Shown one piece after another: positions 43,931 to 51,830 of a stretch of DNA of 64,000 nucleotides. Every line of letters begins with the position of its first letter. The first letter of the stretch is position 1. Position numbers and translations under genes: made by a program. The notes beneath the pieces are model-generated. The model worked only from the letters and a program-made list of their open reading frames with translations, ran no database searches and was not told the DNA's origin. Source of the stretch: Bradyrhizobium sp. CCBAU 51627 (GTDB lineage Bacteria; Pseudomonadota; Alphaproteobacteria; Rhizobiales; Xanthobacteraceae). The stretch covers positions 1 to 64,000 of the forward strand of contig NZ_LBJG01000022.1 of the NCBI RefSeq assembly GCF_028128765.1, read 5' to 3'.

Positions 43931-45631
43931 ATGCAGAGCTTTTTCACATTCCTTCAGCAGTATCCATACCTGCTGCTGTTCTTCGTCGTCGGCCTCGCCG
44001 TCTATATCGGCCGGGCCAGTGTCAAAGGTTATGGTCTCGGCATGGTCGCCGGCGCCATCGTGGTCGGCGCGGGAATTTCGGTCTGGGCGTCAAGCTACGG
44101 GGTGAAGCTGGAGTTGAACAATTTCGCCAAGAGCCTGTTCTACTATCTCTTCATGTACGGCGTCGGCTTGCGCGTTGGTCCATCCTTCGTCAACAGCCTG
44201 CGGGGCGACGGAGTCAAGTTCCTCTTCCTCGCAGTCGTATCCAGCGTGCTGGGCCTGACGTTGGTCGTGCTTGGCGCGAGGCTGTTCGCATTGCCGCCGG
44301 GTGCGGCCGGCGGCATGCTCGCGGGATCGCAGACGATGTCGGCCGCGATCGGCTCGGCGGAACAGGCGGTGACTTCAGGCGTCGTGAAGCTGCCTGCGGG
44401 CATGAAGCCCGAGGAAGCCACCGGCATGATCGCGCTGTCCTATGGCATCACCTATATCTGGGGCACGGTCGGCATCATCCTGATCTGCAAATATCTGCCG
44501 CGCTGGTGGGGGATTGATGCCAAGGCCGCCGCGAAGCAGTATGAGCAAGAGTTCGGCGTCAAGGATCTCGAGGGCGGCGGCCTGACCGGCTATCGCCCGT
44601 TCGGGCTGCGGGCCTATCGGCTGGAGAATCCAGCAACTGCCGGGATGAGCATCGCAAAATTCCGGGCGTTGAACCCGGAATATCGGATCGTCAACGTGGG
44701 ACGGAACGGCGAGCTGCAAGGTGCTGACGCAGACCTCGTGCTGCAAAAGGGCGACATCGTCGCGCTTGGCGGCTCGACCGAGCATCTCACCGACAAGATG
44801 GGCCTGATCGGTCCCGAAGTCGCCGACGCCAGGACGCTCGGAATTCCCATGGACCAGGCGGACATCCTCGTCACCAACAAGGACATGGTAGGACGCACGT
44901 TCGAGTCCTTCCGGGACACCGCGATCGCCGGCCAGTTGCAGGTCACCAAGGTCGAGCGCGGCGGCGTGCAGATTCCGGCCGGTCTGAAGACCAAGCTGGA
45001 GCGCATGGACATCGTGTCGGTGGTCGGCCTGAAGTCCGCGGTCAACGAGCTCGGCGACATGTGGGGCCGCATTGCGCGGACCAACACGTCGACCGACCTG
45101 CTGACCTTGTCGGTCGGCATGATCATCGGCTTCCTGATCGGCATGGTCGAATTCCCGGCATTCGGTGCCAAGGTCGGCCTCGGCAATGCGGGCGGTCTGT
45201 TGCTATCGGGCGTGATCGTGTCCTCCATCGTGTCGCGGCTGCGCTTCTTCGGCAACACCCCGAATGCAGCCCGCAACGTGCTCGAGGATCTCGGTCTCGT
45301 CGTCTTCGTCGCCATCGTCGGCGTCAACGCCGGCGCGGGACTGTTGGCGCAACTCACGGGCGCCGTCGCCTTGAAGATCTTTGTCGTCGGCTTCATCGCC
45401 TGCACGATCCCGCCGTTCATCGTCTGGGCGATCGGCTTCCACGTCTTCAAGATCAACCCGGCGGTGCTGATGGGCGGCGTGGCGGGAGCGCGATCACATT
45501 CCGGCCCGTGCCGCGAGGCCGCGGTCGAAATCCAGAGCACGGTACCCTGGATCGGATTCCCGGTCGGCTACGCCGTCTCGGGCATCCTGCTCACGATCTT
45601 CGGTTACTTCGCAATGCTTCTGGCTCAATAG
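43931..45631 (+). CDS. AspT-type aspartate:alanine exchanger, copy 2
   Basis: A 566-residue membrane protein with N- and C-terminal helix bundles (about residues 10-190 and 385-566) around two TrkA-C-like domains (residues ~215-375, for example EYRIVNVGRNGELQGADADLVLQKGDIVALGG). Conserved stretches include AAGGMLAGSQTMSAAIGSAEQAV and GGVAGARSHSGPCREAAVEIQS. It exchanges an amino acid for its decarboxylation product in known AspT systems. Its place directly after the decarboxylase gene supports that here. It is a paralogue of the transporter at 36823-38511. Confidence 0.9.
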   Translation: MQSFFTFLQQYPYLLLFFVVGLAVYIGRASVKGYGLGMVAGAIVVGAGISVWASSYGVKLELNNFAKSLFYYLFMYGVGLRVGPSFVNSLRGDGVKFLFLAVVSSVLGLTLVVLGARLFALPPGAAGGMLAGSQTMSAAIGSAEQAVTSGVVKLPAGMKPEEATGMIALSYGITYIWGTVGIILICKYLPRWWGIDAKAAAKQYEQEFGVKDLEGGGLTGYRPFGLRAYRLENPATAGMSIAKFRALNPEYRIVNVGRNGELQGADADLVLQKGDIVALGGSTEHLTDKMGLIGPEVADARTLGIPMDQADILVTNKDMVGRTFESFRDTAIAGQLQVTKVERGGVQIPAGLKTKLERMDIVSVVGLKSAVNELGDMWGRIARTNTSTDLLTLSVGMIIGFLIGMVEFPAFGAKVGLGNAGGLLLSGVIVSSIVSRLRFFGNTPNAARNVLEDLGLVVFVAIVGVNAGAGLLAQLTGAVALKIFVVGFIACTIPPFIVWAIGFHVFKINPAVLMGGVAGARSHSGPCREAAVEIQSTVPWIGFPVGYAVSGILLTIFGYFAMLLAQ

Positions 45632-45655
45632 GTGAGCCAAACTCAGGGGAAAGTC

Positions 45656-46081
45656 ATGAAGAAACTGGTTGCTATTGCCGCTCTACTCCTCGGTACCGCT
45701 GGCTTCAGCGCGCCCTCGCGCGCCGAAACCGGCAGCGTCGCCGTGGTCTTCACCAAGGGCGGCTTCATCGTCGGTGTGGGGGGCGGCGAGGGCGTGCTGC
45801 ACCTTCGCGGCAGGAATTATCCGTTCACGGTGTCCGGCATGAGTGTTGGTTTGACCGTTGGAGCCTCGACGACCAAGCTTGTCGGGCGCGCGTTGAACTT
45901 GCGGGGTCCGGCATCGATTGAAGGCTCCTATGTCGTGGGCGGCGCCGGCGGAGCCGTTGCGGCCGGCGCAGGAGCTGTCCAGCTGCAAAATGCGAACGGC
46001 GTGATCCTGCAGCTCAGCGGGCCGAAGGTGGGCGCCGAGGTGTCGGCGGCCGTCGGCGGGGTCACGATCCGATTGAAATAG
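45656..46081 (+). CDS. Small exported glycine-rich protein, paralogue A
   Basis: A 141-residue protein with a signal peptide (MKKLVAIAALLLGTAGFSAPSRA). The beta-rich mature part contains VFTKGGFIVGVGGGEGVLHLRGRNYPFTVSGMSVG and ends VQLQNANGVILQLSGPKVGAEV. The layout resembles EipA/DUF1134-type periplasmic proteins, but I am not sure of that assignment. A clear paralogue lies at 54399-54842. AGGGGAAAG precedes the start. It follows AspT copy 2 by 24 bases and ends at a strong bidirectional terminator. Confidence 0.72.
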   Translation: MKKLVAIAALLLGTAGFSAPSRAETGSVAVVFTKGGFIVGVGGGEGVLHLRGRNYPFTVSGMSVGLTVGASTTKLVGRALNLRGPASIEGSYVVGGAGGAVAAGAGAVQLQNANGVILQLSGPKVGAEVSAAVGGVTIRLK

Positions 46082-46091
46082 ACAGGGTCCA

Positions 46092-46130
46092 AACAACAAT
46101 AGGCCGCGCGCTGCGCGGCCTATTGTTGTT
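46092..46130. terminator. Bidirectional terminator, perfect 18-bp stem
   Basis: An 18-bp perfect inverted repeat (46092-46109 with 46113-46130) with a 3-base loop is GC-rich at the top and A/T-rich at the base on both sides. It sits between convergent genes and should end transcription from both. Confidence 0.85.
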
Positions 46131-46146
46131 CGATCTGGATCCTTGC

Positions 46147-46947
46147 TCAGTAACGCTCTTCCACGAATTTCATTCCCTGTAGGCTGGCCTGGTCGTTGTA
46201 ACGCCCTTTCTCGGACCGCGGCGGCAACTTGACCTTGTCTTTCTTGATCCGCTTGTAGGGGATCGAATCCAGTAGATGCGCGATGCAGTTGAGCCGCGCT
46301 CGTCGCTTGTCGTCGGACCGGACGATGGTCCAGGGCGCATGCTGGGAGCTTGTTGCCTCGAACATCAGGTCCCGGGCCTTGGAGTAATCGTACCAGCGCC
46401 GGTAGGACTCGGTGTCCATCGGGCTCAGCTTCCATTGCCGGAGAGGATCGTCGATCCTGGCTTTGAAGCGCCGCTCCTGCTCTTCCATCCCGACTTCGAG
46501 CCAGATCTTGACCAGGATGATGCCGCTCTCGATGAGATGTCTCTCCATATTCGGGCAGAGCTCAAGAAAGCGCTGGTGCTGGGCGGACGAGCAGAAGCCC
46601 ATCACGTATTCGACGCCCGCACGGTTGTACCAGCTGCGGTCGAAGATCACGATTTCGCCGCCGGCCGGAAAGTGCTGCATGTAGCGCTGGATGTAGAGCT
46701 GCGACTTCTCTCGATCGGACGGTGCGGGGAGCGCCACGACGCGGAACACGCGCGGACTGACCTTTTCGGTAATGGCCTTTATCGTGCCGCCCTTCCCCGC
46801 GGCATCGCGGCCTTCGAAGAACACCACCACGCGCAGCTTCTTTTCCTTCACCCAGTCCTGAAGATGGCAGAGCTCGACCTGGAGCTTCTCCAGCTCTTTC
46901 TCGTAAACCTTGCGTTTCATCCGCGCGCCAGTTCCGCCCTTTGCCAT
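46147..46947 (-). CDS. ppk2: Polyphosphate kinase 2
   Basis: A 266-residue PPK2-family kinase. It has the Walker A stretch FEGRDAAGKGGTIKAI (about residues 44-59), the lid region ALPAPSDREKSQLYIQRYMQHFP and the catalytic IFDRSWYNRAGVEYVMGF. It moves phosphate between polyphosphate and nucleotides, in most members making ATP or GTP from polyphosphate. The ATG at 46947 follows AAGGAAAGG; longer in-frame starts would run into the next gene. It is the second gene of an operon behind the FixK/FNR-type box at 47508-47521. Confidence 0.93.
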   Translation of the reverse strand: MAKGGTGARMKRKVYEKELEKLQVELCHLQDWVKEKKLRVVVFFEGRDAAGKGGTIKAITEKVSPRVFRVVALPAPSDREKSQLYIQRYMQHFPAGGEIVIFDRSWYNRAGVEYVMGFCSSAQHQRFLELCPNMERHLIESGIILVKIWLEVGMEEQERRFKARIDDPLRQWKLSPMDTESYRRWYDYSKARDLMFEATSSQHAPWTIVRSDDKRRARLNCIAHLLDSIPYKRIKKDKVKLPPRSEKGRYNDQASLQGMKFVEERY

Positions 46948-46991
46948 GCCTTTCCTTTCGCCGTGTCGGTGAGGATCGGGAAGAGCGACGC

Positions 46992-47444
46992 TCAGCCCCA
47001 GGAAATCGTAATCCCGATGTCGCCGGGCACGCCGCCAGGGAAATCGATGATCTGGTAACCGATGCGATAACCGCGTGGCTTCAGATAGTCGGTCCAGAGC
47101 TGGAAGATTTCTTTCGGGATACCGGTCAACGTTTTCTCCCAGCCCGCTTCCTGCTGGTTGATGGCACGGCCCTTGTCGGTGCACAGCGTGTTGGGAAAGC
47201 GATAGACCAGCACCTCGGTCAGCCCGTTGCGCACCGCACGCTGGATGATGGTCGCGGCAAGCTTGATTTTCTCCTCCTCGGTTTTGCCCGATGGTTTGCT
47301 CAGCCGCTCGATCAAGGCGCGCTTTTCGTCCTCCGCTGCAGCGGCGAGCTTCGCATATTCTTCCGCCTTTTCGGCTTCCTTGAGGGCAGCTTCCTTGCGG
47401 ATCTGCGTGGCGTTGGGGATCAGGGTGTCGAGATTGGCGGACAT
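46992..47444 (-). CDS. Hypothetical protein preceding ppk2
   Basis: A 150-residue soluble protein. The first ~60 residues form a charged helix, probably coiled coil (ALKEAEKAEEYAKLAAAAEDEKRALIERL). The rest is a compact domain (TIIQRAVRNGLTEVLVYRFPN, ending PGGVPGDIGITISWG). I do not recognise a family. It lies 44 bases before ppk2 on the same strand and starts 63 bases from a perfect FNR-type box, so it may act with polyphosphate metabolism. Confidence 0.75.
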   Translation of the reverse strand: MSANLDTLIPNATQIRKEAALKEAEKAEEYAKLAAAAEDEKRALIERLSKPSGKTEEEKIKLAATIIQRAVRNGLTEVLVYRFPNTLCTDKGRAINQQEAGWEKTLTGIPKEIFQLWTDYLKPRGYRIGYQIIDFPGGVPGDIGITISWG

Positions 47445-47507
47445 TGCCGATGCCTCCTGCTGCTCTGTTCATGCGAGATAAGGCTAGGCGAGGCGGGCGC
47501 CATTCCG

Positions 47508-47521
47508 TTGATTCAAATCAA
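47508..47521. promoter_or_regulatory. FixK/FNR-type box between the ppk2 operon and a membrane-protein operon
   Basis: TTGATTCAAATCAA is a perfect TTGAT-N4-ATCAA palindrome. It lies 63 bases before the minus-strand start at 47444 and 72 bases before the plus-strand start at 47594. Confidence 0.75.
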
Positions 47522-47593
47522 GCAAAGCGGTACCCTGGGGCAGCAAAGTAAGGCCAAATTCGTGACTGCTGGGTCCCCGATCAGGAGAGCGCG

Positions 47594-48052
47594 TTGAGCG
47601 AGCAGCTTCATCCAATGGCACCGCATCATTTGCCATTCTTCATCACCTCGCCGGGCGAGACGGATGCGCTGATGATCGTGACGGGCATCATCCTGATCGT
47701 GGCCGTCTTCGCGGTAGGGCTGTTGTATTGGCACTTGCACAGCCTGCCCGAACGCATGGCGCATAAGACCCAGAAATTGCAGTTCGAGATTGTCGCCGTG
47801 CTGGGGCTTATCGCTCTGTTCACGCACGAACATCTGTACTGGATCGCGGCCCTGGTGCTTGCGCTGATCGAGCTGCCGGACTTCGGAACGCCGCTACGCA
47901 GCATTGCCGGATCGGTGGAGAAGATCGCAGACGGCGCGCCACCAAAGAATGCGGACGAATTATCGCAACCAAATGCGGGAGTGGCCCCCGTGGCGGTCGG
48001 TCGGAATGAACATGACCTGGACGCGGAGCAAAAGGTGCGTAGCCATGCTTGA
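47594..48052 (+). CDS. Membrane protein coupled to an HlyD-like gene
   Basis: A 152-residue protein with two membrane segments (about residues 25-46 and 65-93) and a polar C-terminal tail of ~50 residues. It uses a TTG start after AGGAG. The stop codon overlaps the HlyD-like start by eight bases. Small two-helix proteins of this kind often accompany HlyD-type secretion or efflux adaptors, so a partner role is likely. No family was assigned. Confidence 0.75.
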   Translation: MSEQLHPMAPHHLPFFITSPGETDALMIVTGIILIVAVFAVGLLYWHLHSLPERMAHKTQKLQFEIVAVLGLIALFTHEHLYWIAALVLALIELPDFGTPLRSIAGSVEKIADGAPPKNADELSQPNAGVAPVAVGRNEHDLDAEQKVRSHA

Positions 48053-49280
48053 GCTTATCATCTGCTCGCTTCTGACCATTCTTCCCGACTATCTCTACCG
48101 GCGTTTTGCCCAGGGCAAGCGGTTCGGCAAGGAGATCACGATCTTCTCCGTCTGGTACGAGCTGCGCTGGGGCATCACCGGTTGCCTGATGCTGACCGTG
48201 GCCCTCATCACCAGCGTGTTCTTCTTTCATCCGGCGACCTCAAACGCGGCGCTGCTGTTCCGAACCGTTCCGATCCTGCCCGAAGGATCGGGCCGTGTCG
48301 CGGAGGTCAACATCGGCTACAGCCAGGCCGTGAAGCAGGGAGATGTCCTCTTCAGGCTCGACAATTCAAGACAGACGGCAGCGCTGGAAACGGCCAGGCG
48401 CAAGGTCGTCGAGGTGGATGCGTCCATGGCGTCGGCAAAAGCCGACGTCGTCAAGGCCGAGGCGCAGATCCAGGAGGCGAGGGCCAACTATCAGCAGGCC
48501 AAGGACGAGCTGGACGTCAAGACCGAGCTGCAGCGCCGCAATCCCGGGATCGTGCCGCAGCGTGACATCGAGAAGCTCCAGGTCGTGGTCGACCAGCGTC
48601 AGGCCGGGATCGACGCCGCGACCGCTGCGAAGGAAACGGCGACTTTGCAGGTGTCGACGCTGCTGCCCGCACAGAAGGCGAGCGCTGAGGCCTCACTGGC
48701 CGAGGCGCAGGTCGAACTCGACAAGACCTTCGTTCGTGCCGGCGTCGATGGACGTGTCGAGCAATTTCTCGTTCGCGCTGGTGATGTCGTAAATCAGCTG
48801 ATGCGGCCCGCCGGAGTTTTGATTCCTGAAGGTTCCGGCCGCGAGCGGCTGCAGGCTGGCTTCGGCCAGATCGAAGCAGGCGTGATGAAGGAGGGCATGG
48901 TCGCCGAGGCGACCTGCGTCTCCAAGCCATGGGCCGTGATTCCATTGGTGGTAACCTCCGTGCAGGACTACATCGCGGCCGGCCAATTTCGGACCGGCGA
49001 ACAGCTCATTGAGGCGCAGAACCTCGCGAAGCCAGGGACGATCCTGGTGTTCCTCGAGCCGCTTTACAAAGGCGGCCTAGACGGCGTGACGGCCGGCAGC
49101 GCCTGCATCGTGAACGCCTACACCAGCAATCATGACGAGATCGTCGATCCCAAGACGTCGACCGGCCGGCGGATCGTGCTCCATGCCGTCGACGCGATCG
49201 GCTTCGTCCACGCGCTGTTGCTGCGGATCCAGGCTCTGTTGCTGCCGTTCAAGACGCTGATCTTCAGCGGTGGCCACTAA
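48045..49280 (+). CDS. HlyD-family secretion/efflux adaptor
   Basis: A 411-residue protein with one N-terminal membrane segment (about residues 36-58, TGCLMLTVALITSVFFF), a lipoyl-type half (GRVAEVNIGYSQAVKQGDVLFRLD) and a long coiled coil (about residues 115-220). The second half-motif is FVRAGVDGRVEQFLVRAGDVV. It resembles EmrA/YibH-type adaptors rather than RTX adaptors. No ABC or MFS pump gene lies beside it; the only partner visible is the small membrane protein it overlaps. Confidence 0.87.
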   Translation: MLELIICSLLTILPDYLYRRFAQGKRFGKEITIFSVWYELRWGITGCLMLTVALITSVFFFHPATSNAALLFRTVPILPEGSGRVAEVNIGYSQAVKQGDVLFRLDNSRQTAALETARRKVVEVDASMASAKADVVKAEAQIQEARANYQQAKDELDVKTELQRRNPGIVPQRDIEKLQVVVDQRQAGIDAATAAKETATLQVSTLLPAQKASAEASLAEAQVELDKTFVRAGVDGRVEQFLVRAGDVVNQLMRPAGVLIPEGSGRERLQAGFGQIEAGVMKEGMVAEATCVSKPWAVIPLVVTSVQDYIAAGQFRTGEQLIEAQNLAKPGTILVFLEPLYKGGLDGVTAGSACIVNAYTSNHDEIVDPKTSTGRRIVLHAVDAIGFVHALLLRIQALLLPFKTLIFSGGH

Positions 49281-49308
49281 TCAAAACTGATTTGAAGGGA
49301 ATTCGTGG

Positions 49309-49725
49309 ATGTCTGGATTTGGGAAGTCGGTCGTTGCAGTCGCGCTCTCAATGTCCGCAATATTCGGATCAACCGGGCGCGCCGGTGCGGTCGATCTGAA
49401 CGGCGCCTGGGCCACCAGCGCCGATCAGTGCGAGAAGGTGTTCACCCGTGAAGGAGGAAAGCTCGGTTTCGCCGAGATGTCCGAGGTCTATGGCGGCGGC
49501 TTCATCGTCGACGGCGATCAGCTCATAGGCAAGTTCGCGCGCTGCAAGGTCAAAGCCAGAAAAGACAATGGCACCAGCGTCAACCTGATTGCAGCCTGCG
49601 CCACCGACATCATGCTGTCCAGTGTTCAGTTCAGCGTGAAGGCCTTGGACGCAGACAGCATCGCTCGGCTCTTTCCAGGTATGGAGGACATGGAGATCAG
49701 GTATCACCGTTGTCCGTCGCAGTAG
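49309..49725 (+). CDS. Small exported hypothetical protein
   Basis: A 138-residue protein with a signal peptide (residues 1-27, VALSMSAIFGSTGRAGA). The mature domain begins VDLNGAWATSADQCEKVFTR and contains four cysteines that could form two disulfides (QCEKV, RCKVK, ACATD, RCPSQ). The pattern GAWATSADQC resembles small lipocalin-like periplasmic proteins of Rhizobiales. AAGGGA precedes the ATG. It lies 28 bases after the HlyD-like gene. Confidence 0.68.
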   Translation: MSGFGKSVVAVALSMSAIFGSTGRAGAVDLNGAWATSADQCEKVFTREGGKLGFAEMSEVYGGGFIVDGDQLIGKFARCKVKARKDNGTSVNLIAACATDIMLSSVQFSVKALDADSIARLFPGMEDMEIRYHRCPSQ

Positions 49726-49821
49726 GCGGTCGAGAACAGCGCCGGTGCAACAGGTACTGGCGCAGCTGCGCCCAAATGTGCTGTGATGGTGCGGTCCGCA
49801 GGAGGTCGTCGGAGAGATACC

Positions 49822-51726
49822 ATGACCGGGCGCAATTCCGTTGCGTCGGCCAAGCGGCGCGTAGCCGAGGTTGCGCTGCTGTGTCTCGGTTTGGCGGTTT
49901 GGTCGTATCTTGGAGTGGGGCCAGTTAATGCTGCCGGACAGGGCGAGGTCAATAGCCGCGCACCCAAGCGCGTGTTGTTGCTGCACTCCTTCGGGCGGGA
50001 TTTCCTGCCCTGGAGCGAGTACGCGCGCAGCATCAAGACAAATCTCGAGCAGCGCTCGCCCTGGCCGCTCGACATTCAGGAACATACGCTGCTCACCGCG
50101 CGGTTCACCGAGCCAGGTGCTGAAGGCCCTTTCGTCGAATATCTTCGCTCTATGTACCAGGGGCGTCCGCCTGATATCGTGATGAGCATCGGGGGACCTG
50201 CCGCTGGGTTCGTGCAGAAGCATCGAGCGGAGCTGTTTCCGAACGCGCCGATGGTCCTCACAACGGTCGAAGAGCGGCTGATCGACCGAGCGAGCCTGAC
50301 CGAGCGGGACACGGTTGTTTCGGTTCGCAACGATTTTGTCGCGGCATTCCGCAACGCTCTTCAGGTGCTGCCGGATACGCGGACGATCGCCCTCGTTATC
50401 GGTGCGTCCGCGTTGGAAAAATTCTGGCTTGAAGAGGTCAAGAAGGACGTCGAGCCGCTCGAAGATCGTGTCTCGTTCGTCTGGTACGGTGATCTGCCGT
50501 TCGACGAGATCTTGAAGCGGGCCTCGGCGCTTCCCCCGCATACGGTACTGTTTTGGGGCTTGATGTCCGTCGATGCGGCCGGCGTCGTCCATGACGGCGA
50601 TCGCGCGCTGCACCGGCTCCGTGCTGTCGCCAATGCTCCCATATTCTGCTTCGAGGAGTCGTTCTTCGGACGCGACATCGTCGGCGGTCCCATGCATTCC
50701 ATTCCCGAACTGGGCGAAAAGACCGCCGATGCGGCCCTCCGCATCCTCGGGGGCGAGAAGCCTGCAGACGTCAAGATCGAGCCGATTGCGTATGCTGCAC
50801 CGAAGTACGACTGGCGCGAGTTACAGCGATGGGGAATCAGCGAGAGCAACCTGCCTAAGGGCAGCGAGGTCCTGTTCCGGGAGCCTGGCATTTGGAAGGA
50901 ACACCGTTGGCAGCTGGCTCTGATCGCTGCGGTGATCCTCATCCAGGCAGGGCTCATCAGCGGTTTGCTTCATGAGCGTCGGGGGCGACGCCTTGCCGAA
51001 GTCGAATCCCGAGAGCGCCTGGCCGAGCTCGCGCATGTCAATCGCTATGCAGCGGTCGGAGAGCTGACCGCATCGATCGCCCATGAGCTGAATCAGCCTC
51101 TTGGTTCGATTCTGACCAACGCGGAGACGGCAGAGCTGATGCTGAGGGGCACTGCGCCCGATCTTGTCGAAATCGGCGAGATTCTTGCCGACATCAGGCG
51201 TGACGACCAGCGTGCCGGCGAGGTGATCCGCCGGTTGCGCAGCGTGCTCAAGAAGGCGCCGTTCGAGATCAAGGATATCGAATTGAATGAAACGGTGCGG
51301 GAAGCGATCGGCCTGGTCGGTGATGTGGCCGCGCGGCGCAATATCGCCTTGGCGTTCTACGCTCCGCCGGAGATGGAGCTGCACGTCAAGGGTGATCCTG
51401 TGCAGCTGCAGCAGGTCGTTCTCAATTTGATCCTCAACGCGTTGGAGGCGATATCGGAAAGCCAGGCAGGCAAGCGCGAAGTCAGTGTCACGATGGGGCG
51501 CTCCGCAGATTCTGCCGAGATCCGGGTGGGCGACACGGGACCAGGCATCGCAGTTGCCGATCTCAAAACCATCTTCGAGCCCTTCTTCACCACCAAGCCG
51601 GAGGGCATGGGCATGGGGCTGGCGATCGTGCGAACGATCGTGGAGGCGCACCACGGCACGATTTCCGCGGAGAACCAGCCGTTTGGCGGTGCGCTGTTCA
51701 CGGTTCGCCTCCCGATCGCGAGTTAG
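49822..51726 (+). CDS. Sensor histidine kinase with periplasmic ABC-substrate-binding-like sensor
   Basis: A 634-residue membrane kinase. After an N-terminal membrane segment comes a ~280-residue periplasmic domain like ABC substrate-binding proteins (RVLLLHSFGRDFLPWSEYARSIK, PDIVMSIGGPAAGFVQKH). Then come a second membrane segment (LALIAAVILIQAGLISGLL) and a dimerisation domain with the phosphorylated histidine His421 (SIAHELNQPLG). An ATPase domain with N, G1 and G2 boxes (LNLILNALEAI, VGDTGPGIA, GMGMGLAIV) completes it. No response regulator gene is adjacent; the FixJ-like regulator at 31359 is a candidate partner. The ATG at 49822 follows GGAGAG. Confidence 0.9.
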   Translation: MTGRNSVASAKRRVAEVALLCLGLAVWSYLGVGPVNAAGQGEVNSRAPKRVLLLHSFGRDFLPWSEYARSIKTNLEQRSPWPLDIQEHTLLTARFTEPGAEGPFVEYLRSMYQGRPPDIVMSIGGPAAGFVQKHRAELFPNAPMVLTTVEERLIDRASLTERDTVVSVRNDFVAAFRNALQVLPDTRTIALVIGASALEKFWLEEVKKDVEPLEDRVSFVWYGDLPFDEILKRASALPPHTVLFWGLMSVDAAGVVHDGDRALHRLRAVANAPIFCFEESFFGRDIVGGPMHSIPELGEKTADAALRILGGEKPADVKIEPIAYAAPKYDWRELQRWGISESNLPKGSEVLFREPGIWKEHRWQLALIAAVILIQAGLISGLLHERRGRRLAEVESRERLAELAHVNRYAAVGELTASIAHELNQPLGSILTNAETAELMLRGTAPDLVEIGEILADIRRDDQRAGEVIRRLRSVLKKAPFEIKDIELNETVREAIGLVGDVAARRNIALAFYAPPEMELHVKGDPVQLQQVVLNLILNALEAISESQAGKREVSVTMGRSADSAEIRVGDTGPGIAVADLKTIFEPFFTTKPEGMGMGLAIVRTIVEAHHGTISAENQPFGGALFTVRLPIAS

Positions 51727-51761
51727 CATCCCGCGCTGCAATGGGCGACGCTCCTGTTTCG

Positions 51762-51775
51762 TTGATTTTTGTCAA
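51762..51775 (+). promoter_or_regulatory. FixK/FNR-type box upstream of the DUF3300-DUF2950 operon
   Basis: TTGATTTTTGTCAA fits TTGA-N6-TCAA and ends 55 bases before the ATG at 51831. Confidence 0.7.
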
Positions 51776-51830
51776 TGAACGTCCCTCTCTCGGTCTCATG
51801 CTTACCGGCAGGACTGAAATGGAGGATGCG

